A program made the position numbers and the translations under genes. The notes under the pieces are model-generated. The model saw only the letters and a list, made by a program, of their open reading frames with translations, had not been told where the DNA came from and did not search any database. This document shows, piece after piece, positions 51,836 to 61,758 of a stretch of DNA of 64,000 nt. The stretch's first letter is position 1; the number at the start of each line of letters is the position of its first letter. Origin of the DNA: JABDIP01 sp965212545 (GTDB lineage Bacteria; Pseudomonadota; Alphaproteobacteria; DSM-16000; Inquilinaceae); the NCBI GenBank assembly GCA_965212545.1, contig CBDBVB010000021.1:1-64000 (forward strand), written 5' to 3'.

Positions 51836-52264
51836 TCAGGATGACGGGTCGCGGACGGCCCGCCTGACGGAGAGATACAGCCAGCCATGCAACACCGTGG
51901 CGAGGCCGGCAAGGACGATAGCGAAGATGCCAAGCGCCGCCAGCGCATCAACATAGCCGACGAACCGGTCCCATAGGATGATGGCGCCGGCCGTCGCCAG
52001 ATTGCCGGCCACCGCCACGCCGATCATCCGGACATAGACCGGTGGCAGGCACTGCTCGATCCGCCGCCTCTGGCGACGGTCGACCAGCAGGCTGGGCAGT
52101 AGTGTTCCGGCCGGAAAGAACCGGAACCGGCCGCCCTCCCGGCGGAACAGCCAGCGGATCTGCCGATCCACCAGCAAGAGCCCTATCAGGATCCGCATCG
52201 GTTCGTACCTGTATCCGCGGCGGTTGGAGTCTTGCCCCGTTTCGGGTTCATCGGCGGTTAACAT
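51836..52264 (-). CDS. Small membrane protein, function unknown
   Basis: About 142 residues if the ATG at 52264 is used; starts at 52198 or 52375 are also open and no ribosome site decides. Two or three membrane segments are visible: IGVAVAGNLATAGAIILW and ALAALGIFAIVLAGLATVLHGW, preceded by a basic region (RRQRRRIEQCLPPVYVR). I do not recognise a family. It is convergent with the isomerase gene and divergent from ald. Confidence 0.55.
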   Translation of the reverse strand: MLTADEPETGQDSNRRGYRYEPMRILIGLLLVDRQIRWLFRREGGRFRFFPAGTLLPSLLVDRRQRRRIEQCLPPVYVRMIGVAVAGNLATAGAIILWDRFVGYVDALAALGIFAIVLAGLATVLHGWLYLSVRRAVRDPSS

Positions 52265-52395
52265 GGTGGCCAAATCGGACCAGATTCCGGCGAGCGTTCG
52301 GACCAGCCGGCGGATGTTGCAAGTCGGCCATCGACGCCCGTTCATCGCCCGATATATGGTGCCGTATCGCCACACTGGCCCATGCGAGGAACCCC

Positions 52396-53514
52396 ATGCT
52401 CATCGGCATCCCGAAGGAGATCAAGGCACAGGAATTCCGGGTCGGACTGACGCCCGGATCGGTCCGCGAGCTGACCCATCATGGCCATGATGTCATTGTC
52501 GAGACCCAGGCCGGCGCCGGCATCGATTTCGCCGACGAGCAATACACCCGCGCCGGCGCATCGATCGTCCAATCGGCGGAAGAGGTCTTCGAGCGGGCCG
52601 AGATGATCGTCAAGGTCAAGGAGCCGCAGTTGGAGGAATGCGCCCAGCTCAGCGAGGGTCAGGTGCTGTTCACCTATCTGCATCTGGCGCCGGATCCGGA
52701 CCAGACCGAGGCTCTGATCGAGAGTGGCGCGGTCGCAATCGCCTACGAGACCGTCACCAGCCCGCGCGGCGGCCTGCCCCTGCTGGCGCCGATGAGCGAG
52801 GTGGCCGGCCGCATGTCGATCCAGGCCGGCGCCCATTGCCTGGAGAAGGCGCAGGGCGGCCGCGGCCTGCTGCTTGGCGGCGTGGCCGGCGTGGCGGCGG
52901 CGAAGGTCGTGGTGCTGGGTGGCGGTGTGGTCGGCACCAATGCCGCCCGCATGGCCATGGGTCTGGAGGCCCATGTGACGGTGATCGACAGGTCGCTCGA
53001 CCGGCTGCAGGCGCTCGATCTGCAGTTCGGGCCGATGCTGAACACCATCTTTTCCACGGTGAACAATATCGAGGATCATGTGCGCAGCGCGGATCTGGTG
53101 ATCGGCGCGGTGCTGCTGCCCGGTGCCGCGGCACCGAAGCTGGTGACCCGGGAGATGATCGCCGGCATGAAGGCTGGATCCGTGGTGGTCGACGTCGCCA
53201 TCGACCAAGGCGGCTGCTTCGAGACCTCGCACCCCACCACCCATGCCGACCCGACCTATGTGGTCGACGACGTGGTGCATTACTGCGTCGCCAATATGCC
53301 CGGCGGCGTCGCCCGCACCGCGACCGAGGCGCTCAACAACGCCACCCTGCCCTTCACTGTGGCGCTGGCCGACAAGGGATATCGCCGTGCCCTGGCCGAG
53401 GACGAGCATTTGCGCAACGGCCTGAACGTCCACACCGGACGCGTCACCCAGCAGCAGGTCGCCGAAGCGCTCAACAAGCCATACACGCCGGCGGAGGAGG
53501 CATTAGGGCTGTAA
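52396..53514 (+). CDS. ald: Alanine dehydrogenase
   Basis: 372 residues from the ATG at 52396, with GAGGA upstream. It starts MLIGIPKEIKAQEFRVGLTP, carries the pyruvate-site lysine in IVKVKEPQ and the active-site region FTYLHLA, and has the NAD motif VVVLGGGVVGTNAARMA, with the end HCVANMPGGVARTAT-type block. It converts L-alanine to pyruvate and ammonia. An unknown gene starts one base after its stop and is probably translationally coupled. Confidence 0.96.
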   Translation: MLIGIPKEIKAQEFRVGLTPGSVRELTHHGHDVIVETQAGAGIDFADEQYTRAGASIVQSAEEVFERAEMIVKVKEPQLEECAQLSEGQVLFTYLHLAPDPDQTEALIESGAVAIAYETVTSPRGGLPLLAPMSEVAGRMSIQAGAHCLEKAQGGRGLLLGGVAGVAAAKVVVLGGGVVGTNAARMAMGLEAHVTVIDRSLDRLQALDLQFGPMLNTIFSTVNNIEDHVRSADLVIGAVLLPGAAAPKLVTREMIAGMKAGSVVVDVAIDQGGCFETSHPTTHADPTYVVDDVVHYCVANMPGGVARTATEALNNATLPFTVALADKGYRRALAEDEHLRNGLNVHTGRVTQQQVAEALNKPYTPAEEALGL

Positions 53515-53515
53515 C

Positions 53516-53983
53516 GTGGAATTGACCCTGAGGCCGGAACTCATCGGCTCTTGGACGCGGAACGACAAGCACACAGCTGAGCTGGTTTCGGCCAAGGCGT
53601 TCAAGGCCGCGTGCCACGCCGCAGCGCATGCCGTCGGCGGTCGCCTAACCGAGTTTCGCGGTCCCCAAGTCACGACCAATTTCCATATCGCCCACATCAC
53701 CGAGAATGGGGCAATAACGGCGGTTCTGGGTCACCCTGTGGAACACTTCGTTGCGTTCGCCCAGCCAATCGATGCCACAGCGATGAGTGCCGAGTTCCTG
53801 GACCACGAAGGGCTGGCGACGGCGTTTCGCGACCATTCCGCGTTCACCCCGCTCGATGTCGAATTGCTGAACAGACCGCTGTCCGAAGAGGAACTTGCGG
53901 GGCTTCGCCCGCAGATCGTCAAGGAACTCAGGTATTGGCGAGCGAACACGTTGGGCAAGGCGATTTTCAACTGGTTCGATTGA
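53516..53983 (+). CDS. Protein of unknown function coupled to ald
   Basis: 155 residues from a GTG one base after the ald stop, with AGGG at about -9. The sequence (ELTLRPELIGSWTRNDKHTA, VSAKAFKAACHAAAHAVGGR, GHPVEHFVAFAQPIDATAMS, LRYWRANTLGKAIFNWFD) is soluble, mixed alpha/beta, with no signal or membrane segment. The Trp-rich tail and His/Asp content give no clear catalytic motif. I do not recognise it. It is followed after 8 bp by a second small unknown gene. Confidence 0.7.
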   Translation: MELTLRPELIGSWTRNDKHTAELVSAKAFKAACHAAAHAVGGRLTEFRGPQVTTNFHIAHITENGAITAVLGHPVEHFVAFAQPIDATAMSAEFLDHEGLATAFRDHSAFTPLDVELLNRPLSEEELAGLRPQIVKELRYWRANTLGKAIFNWFD

Positions 53984-53991
53984 GGCGCACC

Positions 53992-54185
53992 GTGTCGGAT
54001 TGGCAGATCGTGGTCGAGCCTGCGCGACCCGAAGAGGCCGACCGGCTTTCCGAAGATTGGAAAAGGCCAATCCAGAGCGGGTCGCGCGGTTGACGCCGCA
54101 TGACATCCGCATCGATCTCATACGATCCGGGCGTGGCGCTTCAAAGCGATACTCGGTTCGACTCGAGAGCAAACGCGCGGATTAG
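53992..54185 (+). pseudogene. Small unknown protein, probably one missing base
   Basis: A GTG at 53992 starts SDWQIVVEPARPEEADRLSE; the frame would stop at 54094, but the adjacent frame continues sensibly as EKANPERVARLTPHDIRIDL and SKRYSVRLESKRAD to the TAG at 54183-54185. A G missing from the TTGG just before AAAAGG near 54058 would join them into about 64 residues. It is highly charged, basic at the C-terminus. With the 155-residue gene upstream it forms a small two-gene unit. Its end overlaps the convergent nucleoside hydrolase stop by 4 bp. Confidence 0.5.
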
Positions 54186-55117
54186 AGCCGGGACAGCCGT
54201 TCCAGAATCAGGGCGTAGAAGCCGTCGGCATCGATCTTGTTGATCGCCACGCAGTTCGGTTCCAGCCCGGTGACGCCCCACCAATCGACCACCGTCGAGC
54301 CCATGGTGGTTTCCGACATGGTCTCGACGCGCACGTTGCAGTACTTGCCACCGAACAACTCCGGCTTCAGCAGATAGGCGATGACGCAGGGGTCGTGCAG
54401 CGGGCCGCCGGCCTCGCCGTATTTGTCCATGTCGAAGCGCTCGTAGAAGGTCAGCATCTCAGCCGCGGCCCTGCAGGCCGGCGTGCCCACGGCGCGCAGT
54501 TGCTGAATCCAGGCATCGGTCATTAGCGCCTTGTGGGTGACGTCCAAGGAATGCATCACGATTCTGGCGCCGCTGGTGAACACCACATGGGCGGCGTGCG
54601 GATCGACATAGATGTTGAACTCGGCGGACGGGGTGACATTGCCGCCCTCAAAGAAGCCGCCGCCCATCAGCACGATCTCGTCGATCTTGGGGACGATCCT
54701 GGGCTCCTTGACGATCGCCATGGCGATGTTGGTCAGCGGGCCGACCGGGCACAGGGTGATCGAGCCGTCCTCTGCGGCCATCAGCGTATCGACGATCCAG
54801 TCGACCGCGTGCTGCGGCTGCAGCGGCATGGTCGGTGCAGGCAGATCGGGGCCGTCCAGGCCGGTCTTGCCATGCACTTCCTCGGCGGTGACCAGCGGCC
54901 GCAGCATCGGCCGCGAGCAGCCGGCGAAGACCTTCATGTCCGGCCGGCCGGCCAGCTCGCACACCTTGCGGGCATTGGGTTCGGTCAGCGCCAGCGGCAC
55001 GTTGCCGGCCACGGCAGTCACGCCCAGGACGTCGAGCTCCGGCGAGGCGAGGGCAAGCAGCAGCGCGATGGCGTCGTCCTGTCCCGGGTCGGTGTCGATG
55101 ATGATTGGCCGCGCCAT
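54182..55117 (-). CDS. Inosine/uridine-preferring nucleoside hydrolase
   Basis: 311 residues from the ATG at 55117. The calcium-binding N-terminus DTDPGQDDAIA is intact, followed by VAGNVPLALTEPNA, the substrate Asn region EFNIYVDPHAAHVVF and the late Asp in LHDPCVIAYLL. It hydrolyses ribonucleosides to base and ribose for salvage. Subtype (pyrimidine, purine or mixed) cannot be decided. It is divergent from the amino-acid dehydrogenase gene. Confidence 0.93.
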   Translation of the reverse strand: MARPIIIDTDPGQDDAIALLLALASPELDVLGVTAVAGNVPLALTEPNARKVCELAGRPDMKVFAGCSRPMLRPLVTAEEVHGKTGLDGPDLPAPTMPLQPQHAVDWIVDTLMAAEDGSITLCPVGPLTNIAMAIVKEPRIVPKIDEIVLMGGGFFEGGNVTPSAEFNIYVDPHAAHVVFTSGARIVMHSLDVTHKALMTDAWIQQLRAVGTPACRAAAEMLTFYERFDMDKYGEAGGPLHDPCVIAYLLKPELFGGKYCNVRVETMSETTMGSTVVDWWGVTGLEPNCVAINKIDADGFYALILERLSRL

Positions 55118-55422
55118 GTGGTTTCCCTCCGCATTCGATCGCCGATTGATGCCGGCTGCTGACACTCCAGCCCATGACGATCAACGCGTCGACGAAAAAG
55201 CGCCGAACCGGCCGCGAATTCGGCGGGTAATATTCTTTCGCAATCCATGACTGGCAAGTGGATTAAATACCCGCAAGTATTCATGCTCGACATTTCGATG
55301 CTATTTTCCTTTCACGTTGAACTGCGATTGACCGACCTTAAATACTCATTAATAGTCAGAGGTAGATCATTAGATCGACGGTCGCTTCTCTGCTTGTTGC
55401 ACCGCAACATAGGAAGGATCCC

Positions 55423-56484
55423 ATGTCCGTGTTTTCCGCCCAGGATTTCGACGAACACGAGCAAATTGTCTTCGCGGCCGACGCGGAGACCGGCCTTCGC
55501 GCCATCATCGCCATTCACGACACCAGCCGCGGGCCCGCGCTCGGCGGCTGCCGCATGTGGAACTACGACAGCGAGGACGAGGCCATCCGCGATGCGCTGA
55601 GGCTGTCACGCGGCATGACCTACAAGGCCGCGATCGCCAACTTGTCCCTGGGCGGTGGCAAGTCGGTGATCATCGGCGATCCACGGACGGAGAAGACGCC
55701 GGAACTGCTGCAGGCCATGGGCCGGGCGGTGGAGAACCTGAAGGGCCGCTACATCATTGCCGAGGATGTCGGCACCGGCGTCGAGGATATGAGCCACATT
55801 CGCAAGGAAACACGCCATGTCACCGGTCTTGCGCCGGAACAGGGCGGCAGCGGCGATCCGTCGCCGTCCACGGCGCTGGGCGTGCTGATGGGCATCCGGG
55901 CCGCGGTCCACTACCAGGCAAACGGCAAAGGCCTTTCCGGTCTGCGCGTGGCGGTTCAGGGCATGGGCCATGTCGGCTTTCATCTATGCCGCTACCTGGC
56001 CGCGGAGGGCGCCGAACTGGTCGTCACCGATATTCGCGAGGACTCGGTGCAGCGCGCCGTTGAGGCCTTCGGGGCGACCGCGGTCGGGGCGGACGAAATC
56101 TTCGATGCCGATGTCGACGTCTTCGCTCCCTGCGCGCTTGGCGCGATCCTGAACGATGAAACCATTTCGCGGCTCAAGGCGAAGATCGTCGCCGGTTCCG
56201 CCAACAACCAGCTGGCCGAGGCGAGGCACGGAGACGCACTGCGCCAGCGCGGCATCCTCTATGCGCCGGATTATGTGATCAACGCCGGCGGCGTCATCCA
56301 GGTCGCCGGAGAGCGCGATGGCCAGGACCGCGACCAGGTCACCCGAAAGGTCAAGGGACTCTACGATACGGTCCTCGGAATCCTCGGCCGCGCCGACCGC
56401 CAGGATATTTCAGCCAGCCTCGCCGCCGATCGGATCGCCGAGGAGCGCTTTCGGCCACACCGGGCGACGAGCCTCGCCGCCTAG
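55423..56484 (+). CDS. Leu/Val/Phe-type amino-acid dehydrogenase
   Basis: 353 residues. The substrate-binding lysines are in GMTYKAAIANLSLGGGKSV, the NAD site is VQGMGHVGFHLCRYLA, and VFAPCALGAILN with GSANNQLAE are typical of leucine dehydrogenases. Length fits the octameric branched-chain type. It reversibly deaminates a hydrophobic amino acid to its oxo-acid, and with alanine dehydrogenase nearby suggests amino-acid use as carbon source. The 305-bp upstream gap is AT-richer and holds only short repeats (AATAC...GTATT at about 55265). Confidence 0.92.
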   Translation: MSVFSAQDFDEHEQIVFAADAETGLRAIIAIHDTSRGPALGGCRMWNYDSEDEAIRDALRLSRGMTYKAAIANLSLGGGKSVIIGDPRTEKTPELLQAMGRAVENLKGRYIIAEDVGTGVEDMSHIRKETRHVTGLAPEQGGSGDPSPSTALGVLMGIRAAVHYQANGKGLSGLRVAVQGMGHVGFHLCRYLAAEGAELVVTDIREDSVQRAVEAFGATAVGADEIFDADVDVFAPCALGAILNDETISRLKAKIVAGSANNQLAEARHGDALRQRGILYAPDYVINAGGVIQVAGERDGQDRDQVTRKVKGLYDTVLGILGRADRQDISASLAADRIAEERFRPHRATSLAA

Positions 56485-56514
56485 CGCACTTTCCGTTCAT
56501 ACGGCACCGGCCTG

Positions 56515-56703
56515 CTAGCCCTCCGGCCGGTCTCTGTTGCCGGCAGACGCGGCATCCAGGATCTCCCGTATCCTCGACAGGCATTTCCCGCACTGCGGAG
56601 CGCAGTCGAGCGCGGCATAGATCTGCGATACGGCATCAGTGCCCGACCGCGCGGCATCCGCCACCGCGCGCTCGGTCAGGGAGTTGCAGACACAGACGTA
56701 CAT
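56515..56703 (-). CDS. bfd: Bacterioferritin-associated ferredoxin-like (2Fe-2S) protein
   Basis: 62 residues from the ATG at 56703. The four cluster Cys are in the BFD pattern: MYVCVCNSLTE at the N-terminus and CAPQCGKCLSRI later. BFD reduces bacterioferritin to release iron. The long open frame upstream (to 56901) is not conserved-looking. No bacterioferritin gene is adjacent. It is convergent with the dehydrogenase gene. Confidence 0.9.
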   Translation of the reverse strand: MYVCVCNSLTERAVADAARSGTDAVSQIYAALDCAPQCGKCLSRIREILDAASAGNRDRPEG

Positions 56704-56799
56704 AGGGTGTGCTCGTGGTGGCGCGTGCGGGACGCTATTCTGACTCGGCCCAATCGTCAAATCCGCAGCGGCCGGCCCTGTGGCGAAAACGCGATACGC

Positions 56800-56826
56800 A
56801 AAATTTGCAAAGAATTGGCAAATTTT
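56800..56826. promoter_or_regulatory. AT-rich inverted repeat upstream of ugpC and bfd
   Basis: AAAATTTGC (56800-56808) pairs perfectly with GCAAATTTT (56818-56826) across 9 bp, in the divergent gap between bfd and the ABC ATPase gene, 97 bp from bfd and 144 bp from ugpC. It is the only AT-rich dyad in this gap and looks like an operator; the regulator is unknown. Confidence 0.4.
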
Positions 56827-56969
56827 CGAAGTTTTTTTGTCTGATCCGCGTCCCCTGGCCTTGCTATCCGTTTCGATGTTTCCTAGGGTGCCGTCAAGCA
56901 ACCGGATTGTGGCACCGGCTTTGCCGTTCCTGGAAAAATCGAACGGATCAAGGGGAGGAAACGAACGAG

Positions 56970-58124
<1,155 letters not shown>

Positions 58125-58146
58125 TATCGCAGACGGAAATTCAGAC

Positions 58147-58180
58147 GCCGCTGCCGGGCAACCGGCGGCGGCTTTTTTTT
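58147..58180 (+). terminator. Rho-independent terminator of ugpC
   Basis: GCCGCTGCCGG (58147-58157), loop GCAA, CCGGCGGCGGC (58162-58172; 10 of 11 paired) followed by eight T, 22 bp after the ugpC stop. Confidence 0.92.
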
Positions 58181-58229
58181 GGGTTGTGGGATCGAGTGAG
58201 TAGGGGCGGTTCTGTCCGCGACCTCGCTC

Positions 58230-61200
58230 TCACCGGAAGCTTCGGGCGCGGGGCAGCTTGACCTGCCGTTGATCGGTGGTCGGGCGCCGGACCTCGTCGG
58301 CGCGGGCGATGTTGTGGTCGAAGCTCTCCTCCGCCTGGCGTGATCTGGGGACCACGCGCTCGGCGCGTCGTGGCGGCGCCTCGTCGAGCAAGTCGTTGAG
58401 GCGGTCGGACAGATTGTACAGCCGGTCGACCTTGAGATGGACGACCTCGTGGCCATTGCCTTTCGGCCGCTCGACCCAGCCGCTGGCGCCCAGCAGACGG
58501 GCGCCCAGCACCTCCTTGCGGAACGCCTCGAAGACCGGCGGCATGACCACCAGATTTGTCACCCCGGTCTCGTCCTCCAGGGTGATGAAGATGACGCCCT
58601 TGGCGCTGCCCGGCCGCTGCCGTACCAGCACCAGCCCGGCCATGGCGACACGGTGGCCATGCTCCAGCCGGTTCACCGTCTCGGATTGCGAGAAGCCGGC
58701 GGCCGTCAGCCCGTCGCGCAGCAGGGCGGTCGGATGGCGCTTCAAGGACAGGGACAGGCTGGCATAGTCCTCGACCACATGCTCGCCGATCCGCATCGTC
58801 GGCAACAGTGCGACGGATTCCCGTTCCTGTTGTTCCGGTGCCCCAACATAGCCTCGAGCCTCTGCCGCAGCGAACAGGGGTAACGGCTCCGGGCCCAACG
58901 CCTTGACCGCCCAGCCGGCTTCGCGCCGGTCGAGGCCCATGGAACGGAACGCATCGGCCCTGGCCAGCAGATCCAGCGCCGCCACCGTCAGCCCGGCCCG
59001 CCGCCACAGATCGCGCAGGTCGCCAAACGCCCCTCCTTGCGCCCGTGCCGCCACCAGCTGCCCGGCATCCTCCTCCTTCAGCCCCTTGACCCGGCGCAAA
59101 CCCAGGCGCAGGGCATGGCTGGTTTTCATCGGCTGATCGCGGTATTCGGGCCGACGAACGGAGTCTCCCTCGCCCTCCAGCGGCTCCAACGTGCTGTCCC
59201 AGTCGGAGAGGTTGACGTCGGGGGCGCGGACGGTAACGCCGTGGTCGCGGGCGTCGCGGACGATCTGGGCCGGCGCGTAGAAGCCCATGGGCTGGCTGTT
59301 CAGCAGGGCGCAGGCGAAGACATCCGGATAATGGCATTTCAGCCAGGCCGAGACATAGACCAGCAGGGCGAAGCTGGCGGCATGGCTCTCCGGGAAGCCA
59401 TAGGTGCTGAACCCCTCGATCTGCTTGAAGCAGCGCTCGGCGAAATCCTGCTCGTAGCCGCGCGCCAGCATGCCGTCGATCATCTTGTCGCGGAACAGGT
59501 GGATGTCGCCCAGCCGCTTGAAGCTGGCCATGGCGCGGCGCAGCTTGTCGGCCTCGCCGGGGGTGAAGCCGGCGGCGACGATGGCGATGCGCATCGCCTG
59601 TTCCTGGAACAGCGGCACCCCCAGGGTCTTCTCCAGCACCTGGCGCAGATCCTCCGACGGGTATTCCACCGACTCCTCGCCGCAGCGCCGCCGCAGATAG
59701 GGATGCACCATGCCGCCCTGGATCGGCCCCGGGCGGACGATCGCCACCTCGATCACCAGATCGTAGAAGGCGCGCGGCTTGAGCCTGGGCAACATCGACA
59801 TCTGCGCCCGACTCTCGACCTGGAAAACACCGACCGAGTCGGCCCGGCACAGCATGTCGTAGACCGCCGGATCCTCCGACGGCAGGGTGGCGAGGTCGTA
59901 GCGGGTGCCGTAATGGTCCGCCAGCAGGTCGAAGCCGCGGCGCACGCAGGACAGCATGCCGAGCCCCAGCACATCGACCTTGAGGATGCCGAGCGCATCC
60001 AGATCGTCCTTGTCCCATTCGATCACGGTGCGGTCTTCCATCGCAGCGTTCTCGATCGGTACCAGCTCCGACAGGGGCCCGCGGCTGATGACGAAACCGC
60101 CGACATGCTGCGACAGATGGCGCGGAAAGCCGATGATCTGGCGGGCCAGGATCAGGGTCCGGCGCAGCAGCGGGTCGTCCGGGTCGAGGCCGGCCTGGAG
60201 GACATTGTCCGCCTCGACCCCGTCGCCGCCCCAGCCCCAGACGGTGCGCGACAACTTCTCCACTACATCGACCGACAGCCCCATGGCCTTGCCGACCTCG
60301 CGGATCGAGCCGCGCGAGCGATAGCAGATCACCGTAGCGGTCATGCCGGCACGGTTGCGGCCGTATTTCCGATAGATGTACTGGATCACCTCCTCGCGCC
60401 GCTCATGCTCGAAATCGACGTCGATATCGGGCGGCTCGTTGCGCTCGGCCGACACGAAGCGCTCGAACAGCAGATCGGCCTTGGTGGGGTCGACGGCGGT
60501 GATGCCAAGCGCATAGCAGACAGCTGAATTGGCCGCCGAACCGCGCCCCTGGCAGAGGATCCCCTGGGACCGGGCGAAGCGCACGATGTCGTACACGGTC
60601 AGGAAATAGGGCGCGTAGTTCAACTCGCCGATCAGGTCGAGTTCGTGGCGGAGCTGGTCGCACACCTTCGGCGTCAGCCCCTCGGGGTAGCGCTCGGCGG
60701 CGCGCTGCCAGGTCAGGTGCTCCAGCTCCTCCTGCGGCGCCCGCCCGGCCCGGGTGATCTCGTCGGGATATTCGTAACGCAGCTCGTCCAGAGAGAAACG
60801 GCAGGCCTCCGCGATCTCGACGGTGCGGGCGATGGCGTCGGGATGATCGCGGAACAGCCGTGCCATCTCCGCCGGCGGCTTCAGATGGCGTTCGGCATTG
60901 GCGTGCAGGCGCCAGCCGGCGGTGCGGATGGTGCAATGTTCGCGGATGCAGGTCAGCACGTCCTGCAGCGGCCGGCGCTCCGGGGCGTGGCAATGCACGT
61001 CGTTGGTGGCGACCAGCGGCAGGCCGGCCTGTTCGGCCAGCGCCGCCAGCCGGGCCAGGCGCTTGCCGTCATCGCCGCGATAGAGGTGATGGGCGGCGAG
61101 ATAGAGGCGATCCCCCAGCATGCCGCGATAGGCCGAGAGCTGCCGGGCGAAGGTGCCGTCGGCGTTGAGCGCCGGGTCCGGCTCGGTTGCCGCCGGCGGC

Positions 61201-61670
61201 TCCGGAGGCAACACCACGAAGACCTGCCCGGCCCGCGCCGCCGCCACATCGGCACGGTCGAGATGGCATTCGCCTTTCGGCGCCCGGCGGCGGCCAACGG
61301 TCAACAGCTTCGAGAGCCGTCCATAGGCGGCGCGGTCGGTGGGAAAGCACAGCAGGCTGGGACCGTCGGCCAAATCGAGCCGGGCGCCAACCACCAGCCG
61401 GATGCCGGCTTGGCGGCAGGCGATATGCGCCCGCACCACCCCGGCCAGCGAATTGCGGTCGGCAACCGCCAGCGCCGCATGCCCCAGCGCCGCCGCGGTA
61501 ACCGCCAGCTCCTCCGGATGCGACGCGCCACGCAGAAACGAAAAATTGCTGCTGACCTGCAACTCGGCATAGGCGACGGGGGCTGGTGCGCCACTTTTCC
61601 CAGAACCCTGCCGCTGGGATCGGCGCTTCCGACCGCTGGGAGGCGGGAACTGTTGTATCGAGGCGCTCAT
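58230..61670 (-). CDS. dnaE2: Error-prone DNA polymerase DnaE2 (ImuC)
   Basis: 1146 residues of the C-family polymerase. A basic N-terminus leads to the PHP domain (SNFSFLRGASHPEELAVTAA). The palm carries the catalytic aspartates in PPDIDVDFEHERREEVIQYIY and LKVDVLGLGML; the ARGYEQDFAERCFKQIEGF region and a C-terminal OB fold (VAMAGLVLVRQRPGSAKGVIF) follow. It lacks the tail of the replicative DnaE1. It performs SOS mutagenic synthesis with ImuA and ImuB. It lies 88 bp downstream of imuB. The GAGGG ribosome site lies inside a hairpin of a repeat element. Confidence 0.96.
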   Translation of the reverse strand: MSASIQQFPPPSGRKRRSQRQGSGKSGAPAPVAYAELQVSSNFSFLRGASHPEELAVTAAALGHAALAVADRNSLAGVVRAHIACRQAGIRLVVGARLDLADGPSLLCFPTDRAAYGRLSKLLTVGRRRAPKGECHLDRADVAAARAGQVFVVLPPEPPAATEPDPALNADGTFARQLSAYRGMLGDRLYLAAHHLYRGDDGKRLARLAALAEQAGLPLVATNDVHCHAPERRPLQDVLTCIREHCTIRTAGWRLHANAERHLKPPAEMARLFRDHPDAIARTVEIAEACRFSLDELRYEYPDEITRAGRAPQEELEHLTWQRAAERYPEGLTPKVCDQLRHELDLIGELNYAPYFLTVYDIVRFARSQGILCQGRGSAANSAVCYALGITAVDPTKADLLFERFVSAERNEPPDIDVDFEHERREEVIQYIYRKYGRNRAGMTATVICYRSRGSIREVGKAMGLSVDVVEKLSRTVWGWGGDGVEADNVLQAGLDPDDPLLRRTLILARQIIGFPRHLSQHVGGFVISRGPLSELVPIENAAMEDRTVIEWDKDDLDALGILKVDVLGLGMLSCVRRGFDLLADHYGTRYDLATLPSEDPAVYDMLCRADSVGVFQVESRAQMSMLPRLKPRAFYDLVIEVAIVRPGPIQGGMVHPYLRRRCGEESVEYPSEDLRQVLEKTLGVPLFQEQAMRIAIVAAGFTPGEADKLRRAMASFKRLGDIHLFRDKMIDGMLARGYEQDFAERCFKQIEGFSTYGFPESHAASFALLVYVSAWLKCHYPDVFACALLNSQPMGFYAPAQIVRDARDHGVTVRAPDVNLSDWDSTLEPLEGEGDSVRRPEYRDQPMKTSHALRLGLRRVKGLKEEDAGQLVAARAQGGAFGDLRDLWRRAGLTVAALDLLARADAFRSMGLDRREAGWAVKALGPEPLPLFAAAEARGYVGAPEQQERESVALLPTMRIGEHVVEDYASLSLSLKRHPTALLRDGLTAAGFSQSETVNRLEHGHRVAMAGLVLVRQRPGSAKGVIFITLEDETGVTNLVVMPPVFEAFRKEVLGARLLGASGWVERPKGNGHEVVHLKVDRLYNLSDRLNDLLDEAPPRRAERVVPRSRQAEESFDHNIARADEVRRPTTDQRQVKLPRARSFR

Positions 61671-61674
61671 AGTT

Positions 61675-61715
61675 CCCTCTCCCCTTGTGGGAGAGGGTGA
61701 GGGTGAGGGGGCTCA
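61675..61715. repeat. Palindromic repeat overlapping the dnaE2 ribosome-binding site
   Basis: CCCTCTCCC (61675-61683) pairs perfectly with GGGAGAGGG (61689-61697), loop CTTGT, followed by GTGAGGG repeats. It is related to the right arm of the element at 30626-30816. The dnaE2 start is 5 bp away on the minus strand, so its GGAGAGGG Shine-Dalgarno is one arm of the hairpin. Confidence 0.8.
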
Positions 61716-61758
61716 GCGGTCGCAGACCGTGCATCGATGGAACTATTCGACTTTTCGC

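Noticed and set aside
50260..51954. 564-codon minus-strand frame over the acyl-CoA synthetase and isomerase
   Set aside because: Antisense to two clear enzymes; spans two genes and has no domain.
59037..60527. 496-codon plus-strand frame within dnaE2
   Set aside because: Antisense shadow of the polymerase gene; His/Asp/Gln-rich as expected for such frames.
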